Both the position numbers and the translations under genes were made by a program. From Acidobacteriaceae bacterium (GTDB lineage Bacteria > Acidobacteriota > Terriglobia > Terriglobales > Acidobacteriaceae), in the NCBI GenBank assembly GCA_003139095.1, contig PLHW01000008.1, positions 98,638 through 162,637 on the forward strand: a stretch of 64,000 nucleotides of DNA. Direction: 5' to 3'. A model generated the notes under the pieces. The model saw only the letters and a program-made list of their open reading frames with translations, was not told the DNA's origin and made no database searches. This document shows, in pieces, positions 16,637 to 25,231 of this stretch. The number at the start of each line of letters is the position of its first letter. Within the stretch, counting starts at the first letter, position 1.

Positions 16637-18094
16637 ATGCGTATGTGGGCGCAGTCTCTTCTCTGCCGTAAGGTGCGGCTGGTTCCATCGTTCGGCGCCG
16701 CCCTTGCGTTGGTTTTTCTAATCCTTGCCAGCAGTCAACCGGCGCACGCCATTCCGGCTTTCGCCAGAAAGTATGGCCTGCGCTGTTCGGCCTGTCATGA
16801 AAGCTGGCCCATGCTGAATTTCTTTGGCCAGAAGTTCAAGGACAACGGCTACCAGTTGATGAACGACCGGGATTCGCCCATCTGGCAGAATCCCAGTTAC
16901 TGGCCGGCTACGATGCGCATGACGCCGATCTGGCACCGGGTGAGCACGAACCGGAACCAGGTCGATGTTTACACGGGCGACACGGTAACGGGCACCACCG
17001 AAGCCAAGATCACATCTTCGGGCTTTGACCTGAGCGGCCTCGATTTCCACACGGCCGGCACGCTGGAAAAGAACTTCTCTTTCTACTTACTTCCATCGTC
17101 GGACCCAACCGGCGCCTTCCATTTTGAGAGCGTGTTCGCCCGCGTCGATAACATCGGCAATAATCCGTGGCTCAACGTTAAGTTCGGCAAGTTCGAACTC
17201 GACAACCTGCTCTCGGAGAAGCGCATTTTAACCTTGACCGCGAATGGCGGGATTTACCAGCTCTATCACTTCATCCCGGCGGGAGATAACAACATCTTCG
17301 GCCAGATAGGAGACAACCAACTCGGCGCGGAGTGGATGGGACACTCGGCCAACGACCGGACGAGAATCTCGGCCGCATTGCTGAGTTCGAATGACGGGTC
17401 GGTCCTCCTGCCTTATGGCTCGGAATCGTATTCCGCATTTTTCGCGGCCAGTCAGGCTTTTGACTTTGGCAAACTCGGCGTCTCGCGCTTTGGTGGATAC
17501 GCGATGGTCGGCGAGGCGCCTACGCAGTGGCTTACAAACGGCGGATCGGGCGCGCCAATCCCGGGCTCGGGAACGGGCAACAAAGGCTATCACCGGGAAG
17601 GTTTTGTTGGTCAGATCTACTTTGGAGAACATGCTGACGTAACCGTGGTCACGCAGCATGGCTGGGATAGTGCGTGGTTCGGCCAGGGATATGGCGACTT
17701 TGTGGATAATCCAACGGCGACCTGCGCGAATTCAACCGGCTTCCCGGCTCCCTGCAACAACCTGCCCGGCACTTCGCTGGCGCCCGGCTCGCGCGCGCCC
17801 ACCTGGAACGGCGTGCTGGTTGAGCCGCATTACGTCGTGAACCCGCAATGGATCCTGCTAACACGTTACGAAACGATTCGCATGTCGCAGCAGTCCACAC
17901 CGGGAACGCCAAGCGATCTGGGTAACGTCACGACTTACACGCTGGGCACGCGCATCAACCCATTCATGAACAACCGCGCGGGTTTTGCTTATCACGCGGA
18001 ATATAACTGGTTCCATCAGGATGGGACATCACCAGTTACAGGCAGTAACTTGACGAGCAGTGAGCTGTTATTTGGGTTTGACTTCGACTTCTAA
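16637..18094 (+). CDS. Outer-membrane porin-cytochrome c fusion (Cyc2-like)
   Basis: 485 residues from ATG 16637, chosen because GAGGAG lies six bases upstream; the frame is open back to 16448. A signal peptide ends at QPAHA (about 38). The mature N-terminus IPAFARKYGLRCSACHESWP carries a single c-type heme motif, Cys50-x-x-Cys53-His54. The remaining 400 or so residues alternate polar and hydrophobic residues, rich in Gly, Asn, Tyr and Trp, and end in LLFGFDFDF with a C-terminal Phe, the signature of outer-membrane barrels. Single-heme domain plus barrel is the Cyc2-type fused cytochrome-porin layout that moves electrons across the outer membrane in Fe(II) oxidisers. It heads a cluster with diheme c, cupredoxin and oxidase. 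Electron donor not known. Confidence 0.75.
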   Translation: MRMWAQSLLCRKVRLVPSFGAALALVFLILASSQPAHAIPAFARKYGLRCSACHESWPMLNFFGQKFKDNGYQLMNDRDSPIWQNPSYWPATMRMTPIWHRVSTNRNQVDVYTGDTVTGTTEAKITSSGFDLSGLDFHTAGTLEKNFSFYLLPSSDPTGAFHFESVFARVDNIGNNPWLNVKFGKFELDNLLSEKRILTLTANGGIYQLYHFIPAGDNNIFGQIGDNQLGAEWMGHSANDRTRISAALLSSNDGSVLLPYGSESYSAFFAASQAFDFGKLGVSRFGGYAMVGEAPTQWLTNGGSGAPIPGSGTGNKGYHREGFVGQIYFGEHADVTVVTQHGWDSAWFGQGYGDFVDNPTATCANSTGFPAPCNNLPGTSLAPGSRAPTWNGVLVEPHYVVNPQWILLTRYETIRMSQQSTPGTPSDLGNVTTYTLGTRINPFMNNRAGFAYHAEYNWFHQDGTSPVTGSNLTSSELLFGFDFDF

Positions 18095-18107
18095 AGAGAG
18101 GGAAACG

Positions 18108-18989
18108 ATGAACTCGCGACTACCACAAATGACTTATGCCGCGGTGATTGCCGGCGTGTTTGCTTTTCCCGCTCTGGCGCAAGCGCAGATAACCGAGTAC
18201 CAGCAGGATCAGTGGCTGCATACCGCAGCCATCACCAGCCACGTCGGGAATGTGACCGGAGACGGAAGCGGCGCAGAGGAACGCTACCGGCGGTATTGCC
18301 AGGTCTGTCACGGAAAGATGGGCGACGGGAATGGCGAGAGCGCGCAGTGGTTCGAACCCCCGTTGTACCCGAAGCCGCGCGACTTCACGCTAGGCGTCTT
18401 TAAGTGCCGCTCGACTCCGACGGGCACGCTGCCCACAGACGAAGATCTCTACAACACGATCGGGCGCGGGATGGATCGCTCGAACATGCCGCCCTGGAAT
18501 ACGTTCTCGGAGCAGACTCGAGCGGACCTAGTGGCGTGGATTAAACATTACTCGCCGCGCTGGCAGACCGAGAAAGCGGGCCCGCCGATCGAGATTCCGG
18601 CCGAACCCGAAGTAACCGCCGAACGTGTGAAAGCCGGGCAGGAAGTGTACTCGCGCGTGCAGTGCTGGAAATGTCATGGCGTGACGGGCAACGCGAACGG
18701 GCCATCCGCCTCGACGCTCACCGACGATCCGGGACATCCGATCCTGCCCTATAACTTCCACGAGGGTCGGCCGAAGTGCGGCAACAGCGACACCGAACTC
18801 TACAAGATTTTTATGACCGGCCTGGATGGCACTCCCATGCCGTCGTTTTCCGATAACATCAAACCGGATGAGGCGTGGGATCTGGTGTTCTTCCTGCGCA
18901 CGCTCCAGTCGTATCCGTCCAAGGCGAAAGAAATTGCCGAACAGCTCCATCTGAAGCCCCTCAATCCAGATGGGTCGCTCCCCAAATGA
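18108..18989 (+). CDS. Periplasmic diheme cytochrome c
   Basis: 293 residues from ATG 18108 (AGAGAGGG upstream; 13 bases after the porin-cytochrome gene). Signal peptide ends PALAQAQ. Two class-I cytochrome c domains: CQVCH (Cys64, Cys67, His68) with likely axial Met127 in RSNMPPW, and CWKCH (Cys186, Cys189, His190) with likely axial Met244 in GTPMPSF. The position matches Cyc1 (c4-type) in the Acidithiobacillus rus operon, so it probably carries electrons from the outer-membrane cytochrome towards the oxidase. Spacing suggests one transcript with the gene before and after. Confidence 0.88.
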   Translation: MNSRLPQMTYAAVIAGVFAFPALAQAQITEYQQDQWLHTAAITSHVGNVTGDGSGAEERYRRYCQVCHGKMGDGNGESAQWFEPPLYPKPRDFTLGVFKCRSTPTGTLPTDEDLYNTIGRGMDRSNMPPWNTFSEQTRADLVAWIKHYSPRWQTEKAGPPIEIPAEPEVTAERVKAGQEVYSRVQCWKCHGVTGNANGPSASTLTDDPGHPILPYNFHEGRPKCGNSDTELYKIFMTGLDGTPMPSFSDNIKPDEAWDLVFFLRTLQSYPSKAKEIAEQLHLKPLNPDGSLPK

Positions 18990-19022
18990 GGCCCTAGCAA
19001 AAATAGAAGGAGAATTTTGAAA

Positions 19023-19772
19023 ATGAAGCATGGGTACAAGAAAAGCTTTGGAATCGTATTGGCAGTGGTTGTCGCCGCCCTGGTAGTCACGGTCGTCGAT
19101 CAGCGGGTAAAGGCCGCCGGCGAAGGATCGATCACGGGCTCAGTGAAACTCAACGGAACGGCGCCGCACATGAAGGGCATCGATATGTCGAAGGACCCGT
19201 ACTGTGCGCAACAGCACACGAGCAGCCCGGCGACATTGGAGAACGTGGTCGTCGGCGCCAACGGCGGACTGCACAACGTTGTTCTGTACATTTCCGAAGG
19301 GTTGAGCGCAACGGCGGCGAGCGCAGTGCCGTCGGATGAGCCGAGCTTCGATCAAAAAGGCTGTATGTACACGCCGCACGTCATGGCCGTCGACGCGAAT
19401 CAGAAATTCAAAGTCACGACCAGCGACCAGACGACACATAACATCCATCCGCTGCCGGCCGCCACCAGCGGCAACATCGGCTGGAACAAGTCGCAGCCGC
19501 CGGGAGCTCCGCCGATCGAAAACAGTTGGAAGAACCAGGAGATCGCGATTCCGGTAAAGTGCAACATCCATCCGTGGATGCACGGCTGGCACGTGGTGGT
19601 GAAAGGCCCGTACGCGGTCACCGACGACAACGGCAATTTCACCATCAAGAATGTGCCGGCGGGCTCTTACACGGTTACGGCCTGGCAGGAAGATCTGGGA
19701 ACGCAGACGGCCAAAGTTACAGTCGCCGGCGGCCAGGCAGCAAAGGCAGACTTTACGTTTAAAGCGAAGTAG
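19023..19772 (+). CDS. Exported cupredoxin-like / carboxypeptidase-regulatory-like protein
   Basis: 249 residues from ATG 19023; a TTG at 19017 is an alternative, with AAGGAG upstream of both. N-terminal signal or anchor (SFGIVLAVVVAALVVTVV). Possible type-1 copper ligands: His139 (TTHNIHP), Cys180, His183 and Met186 (VKCNIHPWMHGW), the C-x2-H-x2-M spacing of plastocyanin-like proteins. The last 60 residues (AVTDDNGNFTIKNVPAGSYT) form a carboxypeptidase-regulatory-like beta sandwich. It sits where a soluble carrier such as rusticyanin would be expected, between diheme cytochrome c and oxidase. Copper binding is inferred from motif only. Confidence 0.7.
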   Translation: MKHGYKKSFGIVLAVVVAALVVTVVDQRVKAAGEGSITGSVKLNGTAPHMKGIDMSKDPYCAQQHTSSPATLENVVVGANGGLHNVVLYISEGLSATAASAVPSDEPSFDQKGCMYTPHVMAVDANQKFKVTTSDQTTHNIHPLPAATSGNIGWNKSQPPGAPPIENSWKNQEIAIPVKCNIHPWMHGWHVVVKGPYAVTDDNGNFTIKNVPAGSYTVTAWQEDLGTQTAKVTVAGGQAAKADFTFKAK

Positions 19773-19785
19773 CAAGCCGATCTCT

Positions 19786-19817
19786 GGGCGGCGGTGTTGA
19801 ACAACCGCCGCCCTTTT
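19786..19817 (+). terminator. Strong terminator inside the respiratory cluster
   Basis: GGGCGGCGGT (19786-19795) pairs perfectly with ACCGCCGCCC (19804-19813) around an eight-base loop, followed by TTTT. It lies 14 bases after the cupredoxin-like gene and before the STAS fusion, so the electron-carrier genes and oxidase genes are at least partly separate transcripts. Confidence 0.75.
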
Positions 19818-19829
19818 AGCGGGGACCCA

Positions 19830-20681
19830 ATGGACACTGCAATCGGAGTATTTTCCGCACGCGATCGTGCCGAGGAAGCGGTTAAGGAACTACGCAAGAA
19901 AGGTGTACCGGAAGATTCGATCGTCTATCTCACTCGTTCTGAGGGTGAAGCGAAGACGATTGCCAAACAATTCGGCGCGACGGTCGGCGGATTTTTGGGC
20001 GGTGCAACCGGCATGTCAGCCGGAGTGGTTGCTGCGACACTGCTTCTCCCCGGCGTCGGACCGGTTTTTGCTTTGGGCTTCGGCGCTGCCGCGCTGCTCG
20101 GACTGGCGGGAGCAGGAGCAGGAGCCGGCGTCGGTTCGTGGGCCGCACACGATGCGGAAGCTCCGCAGCCTGCCACGGAGACCAGCGCCGAGGATGCCAA
20201 CTTTTTCCGCGAGGTCCTCAAGGAAGGGCGCTCTTTGATTGTGGTTCGAACCGATTCGAAGGAGATTGCCAATGCGGCATGCGCGATTCTCGACCGCCTT
20301 GGGATCGGAATACAGGGAAAAACCCCGGTCGCAATGCAAACGACGTCGAAACAGGTGGGCGACGTAACTGTATTGGACGTCAGCGGGCGGATCACGCTGG
20401 GCGAAGGCAATGTGATGCTCCGCGAAATTGTCCGCGAGTTGGCCGACAAAGGACAGACCCGAATCGTTCTCAACCTTGGCGACGTGCACTACATTGACAG
20501 CTCCGGGCTGGGGGAGTTGGTCAAAACGCATACGACCATTCACAACAAGGGGGGCGAACTGAAGCTGGCCAACCTCAACAAGAGGGTTCACGACCTGCTC
20601 CAGATGACAAGACTGGCGGCCATTTTCGACATCCAGGCAGACGAGGCCAGTGCCGTCAAGTCATTTCGCCGCCGGGCTTAA
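19830..20681 (+). CDS. General-stress (YflT-like) domain fused to STAS domain
   Basis: 283 residues from ATG 19830; the frame is open to 19794. Residues 1-55 (MDTAIGVFSARDRAEEAVKE) resemble the general-stress/heat-induced YflT-type domain. A Gly/Ala-rich double hydrophobic hairpin (about 50-105, GGATGMSAGVVAATLLLPGV) looks like a glycine zipper or membrane-inserting segment. A linker leads to a STAS domain (about 168-283) with VTVLDVSGRITLGEG and the phospho-acceptor region HYIDSSGLGELVK (Ser224/225). STAS proteins act as anti-sigma-factor antagonists, switched by serine phosphorylation. The combination and its place before coxB hint at stress control of respiration, which is inference. Confidence 0.7.
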   Translation: MDTAIGVFSARDRAEEAVKELRKKGVPEDSIVYLTRSEGEAKTIAKQFGATVGGFLGGATGMSAGVVAATLLLPGVGPVFALGFGAAALLGLAGAGAGAGVGSWAAHDAEAPQPATETSAEDANFFREVLKEGRSLIVVRTDSKEIANAACAILDRLGIGIQGKTPVAMQTTSKQVGDVTVLDVSGRITLGEGNVMLREIVRELADKGQTRIVLNLGDVHYIDSSGLGELVKTHTTIHNKGGELKLANLNKRVHDLLQMTRLAAIFDIQADEASAVKSFRRRA

Positions 20682-20799
20682 CTGCGAGCTCTCGCTTGAG
20701 TGAGCGCAGGGTCGAGCTCTATCGAAGAAAGCGCAATTGACACAGTAGTTCGGTAATCGGTTCGAATTTCAAACTACGGCTTTTCGTACGCGAGGACAA

Positions 20800-21603
20800 A
20801 TGGCGAAATTGTTGGCTATCACTTTGATCGTCATCGCGATTGTTTCTGCGATCCCCATTCTGCGGCACACCTGGTGGATGCCGGAAGATATTTCGACACA
20901 CGGGCACGCCATTGACGAACAGATGTCGGAGACGATGGCGGAGGCTGGCATCTCGTTCCTTGCCTCCCAGTTTCTGCTGGCCCTCTTCATCTGGCAGTAC
21001 GCCCGCCCCAGGCCGGGAGAGAAGATCAAGAAGTTTCCGGGCGGAGCGATGGGCCTGGTGATTGCCGCGTTTCTGCTGGTCGGAACCGAAGTGCTGGCGC
21101 TCGGCGTGTTTGGAATGAAGGCTTGGGCCAACGTCTACCTCGCTCCACCCGCGGCCGACGCGCTGCCCGTCCAGGTGCAGGCCGGCCAGTTCGCGTTCTA
21201 CTTCCGCTATCCCGGGCCGGACGGGACATTCGGGCCCCTTCATCCCGACCAGATCAACGAAGGCAACGAAAACTTTTTCGGACTCGACACGGCCCACGAT
21301 CCGGACTCGAAAGACGACATTGTTACGGCCGAGATGGCAATTCCCGTCAACCGCGAGATTCATCTGCTGATGCACTCGAAAGACGTGGGGCACTCGTTCT
21401 TTGTGCCGCAACTGCGCGTGCAGCAGGATTTTGTTCCCGGGCTGGATTTGTCGCTGCACTTCACGGCCGCGAAGACGGGCCGTTACGAAATCGTATGTAC
21501 GCAGTTGTGCGGGCTGGGGCACTACAACATGAAGGCGTATTTGACTGTGATGTCCCAGGCTGAGTTCGACGACTGGCTGAAGAAGCAGGCAGCACTTCAG
21601 TAG
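20800..21603 (+). CDS. coxB: Cytochrome c oxidase subunit II
   Basis: 267 residues. Transmembrane helices at about 4-22, 50-68 and 84-106 precede the periplasmic cupredoxin domain. CuA ligands are all present: His198 (DVGHSFFVPQ), Cys233, Cys237, His241 and Met244 (VCTQLCGLGHYNM). The usual CSELCG Glu is Gln235 here; that residue binds CuA through its backbone and Mg through its side chain in model oxidases. No c-heme domain is fused, so it takes electrons from separate carriers. First structural gene of the oxidase set, GAGGAC-type ribosome site. Confidence 0.93.
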   Translation: MAKLLAITLIVIAIVSAIPILRHTWWMPEDISTHGHAIDEQMSETMAEAGISFLASQFLLALFIWQYARPRPGEKIKKFPGGAMGLVIAAFLLVGTEVLALGVFGMKAWANVYLAPPAADALPVQVQAGQFAFYFRYPGPDGTFGPLHPDQINEGNENFFGLDTAHDPDSKDDIVTAEMAIPVNREIHLLMHSKDVGHSFFVPQLRVQQDFVPGLDLSLHFTAAKTGRYEIVCTQLCGLGHYNMKAYLTVMSQAEFDDWLKKQAALQ

Positions 21604-21656
21604 GCGGTAGACGCCCGTTTCGTCTTGCACGCAAGAAATTTTTTTGAGGTGACCCG

Positions 21657-23441
21657 ATGCACGATATGTCAGCGCAGGCACATGCCGCACATCATGCTCC
21701 GACCGGTTTTATTCGGAAGTATGTCTTCAGCCTCGATCACAAGGTGATTGGAAAGCAGTACTACGGACTGGCTTTCTTCGCGGCCATTATCGGCATGATC
21801 CTTTCCTGGATTATGCGCGTGCATCTGGGTTGGACAAACTTCGCGATTCCGGGCCTGCACCTGCTTTCGAAGAACGGCGCGCCCGGCGACATTCTGACGC
21901 CGGAGTATTACCTGCAACTGATGACCATGCACGGAACCATCATGGTCTTCTTCGTGCTGACAACCGCGCCCTTCGCGGCGTTTGGTAACTTCTTTCTGCC
22001 GATTCAAGTGGGCGCCGAAGACATGCCCTTCCCGCGCTTCAACATGATGTCGTTCTGGGTCACGTTCGTATCGTTCCTCGTGATGATCGCGGCATTCTTC
22101 GTCGGCGATGGGCCGAGTCTGGCGGGCTGGACGCAGTATGCTCCGCTCAGCGCCGTCGGTCCCGCGGCGGGACCCGGCCAAGGCATGGGAGAAGTCCTCT
22201 GGGCCTCCTCGATCGCGATTTTCTGCGTGGGCCAATTGCTGGGCTCATTGAACTTCATCACCACCACGCTCGACATGCGCACGCAGGGCATGAGTTTGTG
22301 GCGCATGCCGCTCACGACCTGGGCGTGGTTCATCACGTCGGTGATGGGCCTGACGGCCTTCGCGGTGCTGATGCCAGCTTGCATCCTGCTTGTTCTCGAT
22401 CACGTGGCCGGAACCAGCTTTTTCGTTCCGTCGAATCTGGTCATCAACGATCAACTCCAGCCGCATTCCGGCGGATCGACTCTGTTGTGGCAACATCTCT
22501 TTTGGTTCTTCGGCCATCCCGAGGTGTACATCGCCATCGTGCCCGCCATGGGCATCGTTTCTCACATCCTGATGGCCAACATCCGCCGGCCTCTTCTCAG
22601 CCACCGCGCGCTGATCTACTCCATGGGGGCGATTGCCGTCCTCAGCTACATGGTCTATGGCCATCACATGTTTGTCAGCGGGATGAATCCGATCTCGTCG
22701 ATTGCGTTTTCTTTCCCAACTCTGGTCATCACGATTCCCGCAACCATCATCGTGCTGATCTGGCTGGGCAGCCTTTACGGGTCGAAGATTCGGCTCAACT
22801 CCGCCTGCCTGTTTTCGCTGGGCATGATTTCGATGTTCATCAGCGGCGGCGTCAGCGGATTTTTCCTGGCGCAGCCTTCGCTCGACATCATGCTGCACGC
22901 GACCTATTTCGTTGTCGGCCACTTCCACTTCGTCATGGCCGTAGCAGCCATGTTCGGTATTTTTGCCGGAACTTACTTCTGGTTCCCTAAGATGTATGGC
23001 CGAATGATGAACGAAACCCTGGGCAAGATCCATTTCATCCTCACGTTCATCGGCGCCTATTGCATCTTCATGCCGTTCCATTACCTCGGAATGGCGGGTA
23101 ACGTGCGCCGCTACCAGGCATTCACTGACGATTATCTCCAGCCGCTGATTCCGGTTCACCGCTTCATCACGATCGCGGCTGTGGCGACGGGCGCAGTGCA
23201 GGCTATCTTCCTCTATAACTTCATTCACAGCCGGTTCTGGGGCAAACCTGCACCGGAGAATCCGTGGGAAGCAACTTCGCTGGAGTGGTCCACCACCTCG
23301 CCGCCGCCGTTCGATAACTTCGGCGGAAAGCTGCCGGTCGTCTATCACGATCCTTATCAATACGGCGTTGAAGGGCCGGCGGGCGATTACGTGATGCAGA
23401 CCGATCCCACGCAAATTCAGTTGGAGAGTGACGAAGCATAA
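21657..23441 (+). CDS. coxA: Heme-copper oxidase subunit I (aa3-type)
   Basis: 594 residues, 12 helices. Heme and CuB ligands: His92 (MTMHGTIM), His287 (FFGHPEVY), His336/His337 (GHHMF), His422 and His424 (VGHFHFV). The Tyr291 cross-link position and D-channel elements Asp122, Asn129 and Glu289 (HPEV) are kept, placing it in type A1. The K-channel block reads ITIPATIIVLIW, so by alignment Thr and Lys of the usual PTGIKVF are Ala362 and Ile365. It reduces O2 to water at the inner membrane. GAGGT upstream of ATG; 53 bases after coxB. C-terminal tail is long and soluble. Confidence 0.93.
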   Translation: MHDMSAQAHAAHHAPTGFIRKYVFSLDHKVIGKQYYGLAFFAAIIGMILSWIMRVHLGWTNFAIPGLHLLSKNGAPGDILTPEYYLQLMTMHGTIMVFFVLTTAPFAAFGNFFLPIQVGAEDMPFPRFNMMSFWVTFVSFLVMIAAFFVGDGPSLAGWTQYAPLSAVGPAAGPGQGMGEVLWASSIAIFCVGQLLGSLNFITTTLDMRTQGMSLWRMPLTTWAWFITSVMGLTAFAVLMPACILLVLDHVAGTSFFVPSNLVINDQLQPHSGGSTLLWQHLFWFFGHPEVYIAIVPAMGIVSHILMANIRRPLLSHRALIYSMGAIAVLSYMVYGHHMFVSGMNPISSIAFSFPTLVITIPATIIVLIWLGSLYGSKIRLNSACLFSLGMISMFISGGVSGFFLAQPSLDIMLHATYFVVGHFHFVMAVAAMFGIFAGTYFWFPKMYGRMMNETLGKIHFILTFIGAYCIFMPFHYLGMAGNVRRYQAFTDDYLQPLIPVHRFITIAAVATGAVQAIFLYNFIHSRFWGKPAPENPWEATSLEWSTTSPPPFDNFGGKLPVVYHDPYQYGVEGPAGDYVMQTDPTQIQLESDEA

Positions 23442-23529
23442 CAACGAAGCATGACTGGCTAGTTACAACTGGCTAGTCCTAACCGGCTTGTCCTAACAAA
23501 GACTTGTAAGCGAAAGTTGGAGTATCGAA

Positions 23530-24210
23530 ATGGCAACCACAATTCATCCGCCGGCAACTCCGGGCATTGACGACCGATCGCGCCTGAAAGCGACGTCGGG
23601 AAACGGCGGCGGACGCTGCCTTGTGCCGGAAGGCGGAACACTGCGCGGGGTGCGGGATTACGCGCCGCCTCCGTCCTCGACTGCGATATGGGTGTTTGTC
23701 GGCGCCGTGTGCATGACCTTCGCTGCGCTGACCAGCGCGCTCGTGGTTCGCAAAGGCGGAGCGCTCGACTGGCAGCACTTTACGCTGCCGTCCATCCTTT
23801 ATCTCAACACGGTCGTGCTGCTCGCCAGCAGTGTGACGATTGAAATCGCGCGCCGCCGTGTAGCTACTTTCATGACGGGCGGGCGCGAGGCAGCATCGCA
23901 CCCCGCGCGCTGGCTCTACATAACTCTCATACTGGGCCTGGTGTTCTTAGCTGGCCAGTACGTTGCGTGGCGGCAGTTATACGCGCAGGGGCTGTACCTT
24001 GCAACCTTCCCCAGCAGTTCTTTCTTTTATGTATTCACAGCGGCGCACGCGTTGCACTTGTTTGGCGGCCTGGTCGGCATGGCGCGAGTAATTCGCAAGC
24101 TCAAGCTGCATGTTCTGCGCCGCAGCACACTGGATGCGACCGTGCGCTACTGGCATTTTATGGACGTGCTTTGGATTTACCTGCTTATTTTGCTGTGGGC
24201 AAAACTCTGA
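23530..24210 (+). CDS. coxC: Heme-copper oxidase subunit III (first copy)
   Basis: 226 residues. After a 45-residue polar N-terminus come five helices: IWVFVGAVCMTFAALTSALV, LPSILYLNTVVLLASSVTIE, WLYITLILGLVFLAGQYVAW, YVFTAAHALHLFGGLVGMAR and FMDVLWIYLLILLWAKL. The HALH and WHFMDVLW patterns are typical of CtaE/CoxC. It stabilises the catalytic core and proton uptake. An 88-base gap from coxA contains small CTGGCTAGT repeats; the gap to the next gene is 18 bases. Five rather than seven helices is usual for short bacterial forms. Confidence 0.88.
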   Translation: MATTIHPPATPGIDDRSRLKATSGNGGGRCLVPEGGTLRGVRDYAPPPSSTAIWVFVGAVCMTFAALTSALVVRKGGALDWQHFTLPSILYLNTVVLLASSVTIEIARRRVATFMTGGREAASHPARWLYITLILGLVFLAGQYVAWRQLYAQGLYLATFPSSSFFYVFTAAHALHLFGGLVGMARVIRKLKLHVLRRSTLDATVRYWHFMDVLWIYLLILLWAKL

Positions 24211-24228
24211 TCGATCCGAGGAGGCTCC

Positions 24229-24858
24229 GTGAGCCAAGCCGATTTGACCATGTCACACCCTGCACACCCGCCCGGAATGACCATTGGACTCGCGCCGTTT
24301 TCCGTCTCGGCAAATAAGATGGCGATCTGGCTTTTCATCATCGCCGATGCCGCCACCTTTGCGGCCTGCCTCGTGGCCTATGGGTTCCTGCGCAATGGCA
24401 CCGCCAATTGGCCGCGCCCATTCCATAGCATCGTAAATGTTTCGGTGATGACATTCATCCTTCTTACCAGCAGCCTGACCATGTTACTGGGCGTGCGGGC
24501 GGCGAAGGCGGGAGATAAATCGGGCGCATTCCGTTGGACGATGATCACGGCCGTGATGGGCATTCTTTTCGCCGCGTTGCACATCCGCGAGTGGATGGGC
24601 CTGATTGACGAAGGTATGTCGATGTTTCACAACCCTTGGGGGACGGGGCTTTTCGGCGCATCGTTCTTCAGCATTACCGGCCTGCACCTTTTGCACGTAA
24701 CGGGCGGCGTAGTCGCGCTACTCGCGGTTGGATTTCGCTACATGGGCGGCCGCTATGACGCCGATGACCTGGAAGTAACTGGACTTTACTGGCACTTTGT
24801 CGATCTGGTTTGGATGTTCGTCGTTCCATTCGTCTATCTATTGAACCTCGCTCATTAG
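24229..24858 (+). CDS. Heme-copper oxidase subunit III-like (second copy)
   Basis: 209 residues from GTG 24229, supported by GAGGAGG five bases upstream. Helices include MAIWLFIIADAATFAACLVA, a helix near MTFILLTSSLTMLLGVRAAK, and a GLHLLHVTGGVVALLAVGFR segment, ending YWHFVDLVWMFVVPFVYLLN. HLLHVTGG and YWHFVDLVW are subunit III (CoxC/CyoC) hallmarks. Having two subunit-III genes in a row suggests either a heteromeric subunit III or an added role for one of them. Clearly not an exact duplication: the two proteins share pattern rather than sequence. Confidence 0.85.
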   Translation: MSQADLTMSHPAHPPGMTIGLAPFSVSANKMAIWLFIIADAATFAACLVAYGFLRNGTANWPRPFHSIVNVSVMTFILLTSSLTMLLGVRAAKAGDKSGAFRWTMITAVMGILFAALHIREWMGLIDEGMSMFHNPWGTGLFGASFFSITGLHLLHVTGGVVALLAVGFRYMGGRYDADDLEVTGLYWHFVDLVWMFVVPFVYLLNLAH

Positions 24859-24880
24859 AAGCCGGGAGGGAGTAAATACT

Positions 24881-25231
24881 ATGGCCAACGCACACGATGT
24901 GCAAAAGCACGAACCGCACGAACCGCTTGGACGCTATCTGCTGATCTACGTCTGCATTCTGATTCTGGCGGCGGCGCAGTTCTTCATCGCCTTCACGCAC
25001 ATCGATGCGGAAGCAATGTTTGCCCGCATGCTGTTTGTTGCGATCGCCGAGGCGATCCTCGCGCTGTTGTTCTTCATGCACTTATGGGCGGAGAAGCGCG
25101 GCTTTCTCCTGTTCGTCGTGGTGTTCACGGGGTTTGTCATACTGGTCATGCAATTTGGCTGGACAGACAGTCATCGAATGGAAGCTGGCGCACCTTACTC
25201 GCAGTCTAAGAGCGGGACGGTCGCACCGTGA
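24881..25231 (+). CDS. Cytochrome c oxidase subunit IV (prokaryotic CoxD/CyoD-like)
   Basis: 116 residues with three hydrophobic helices (YLLIYVCILILAAAQFFIAF, ARMLFVAIAEAILALLFFMH, FLLFVVVFTGFVILVMQFGW). The middle segment EAILALLFFMHL is characteristic of prokaryotic oxidase subunit IV. It helps assembly or stability of the CuB site in relatives. GGGAGG lies upstream. It overlaps the next gene by four bases (GTGA). Confidence 0.82.
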   Translation: MANAHDVQKHEPHEPLGRYLLIYVCILILAAAQFFIAFTHIDAEAMFARMLFVAIAEAILALLFFMHLWAEKRGFLLFVVVFTGFVILVMQFGWTDSHRMEAGAPYSQSKSGTVAP

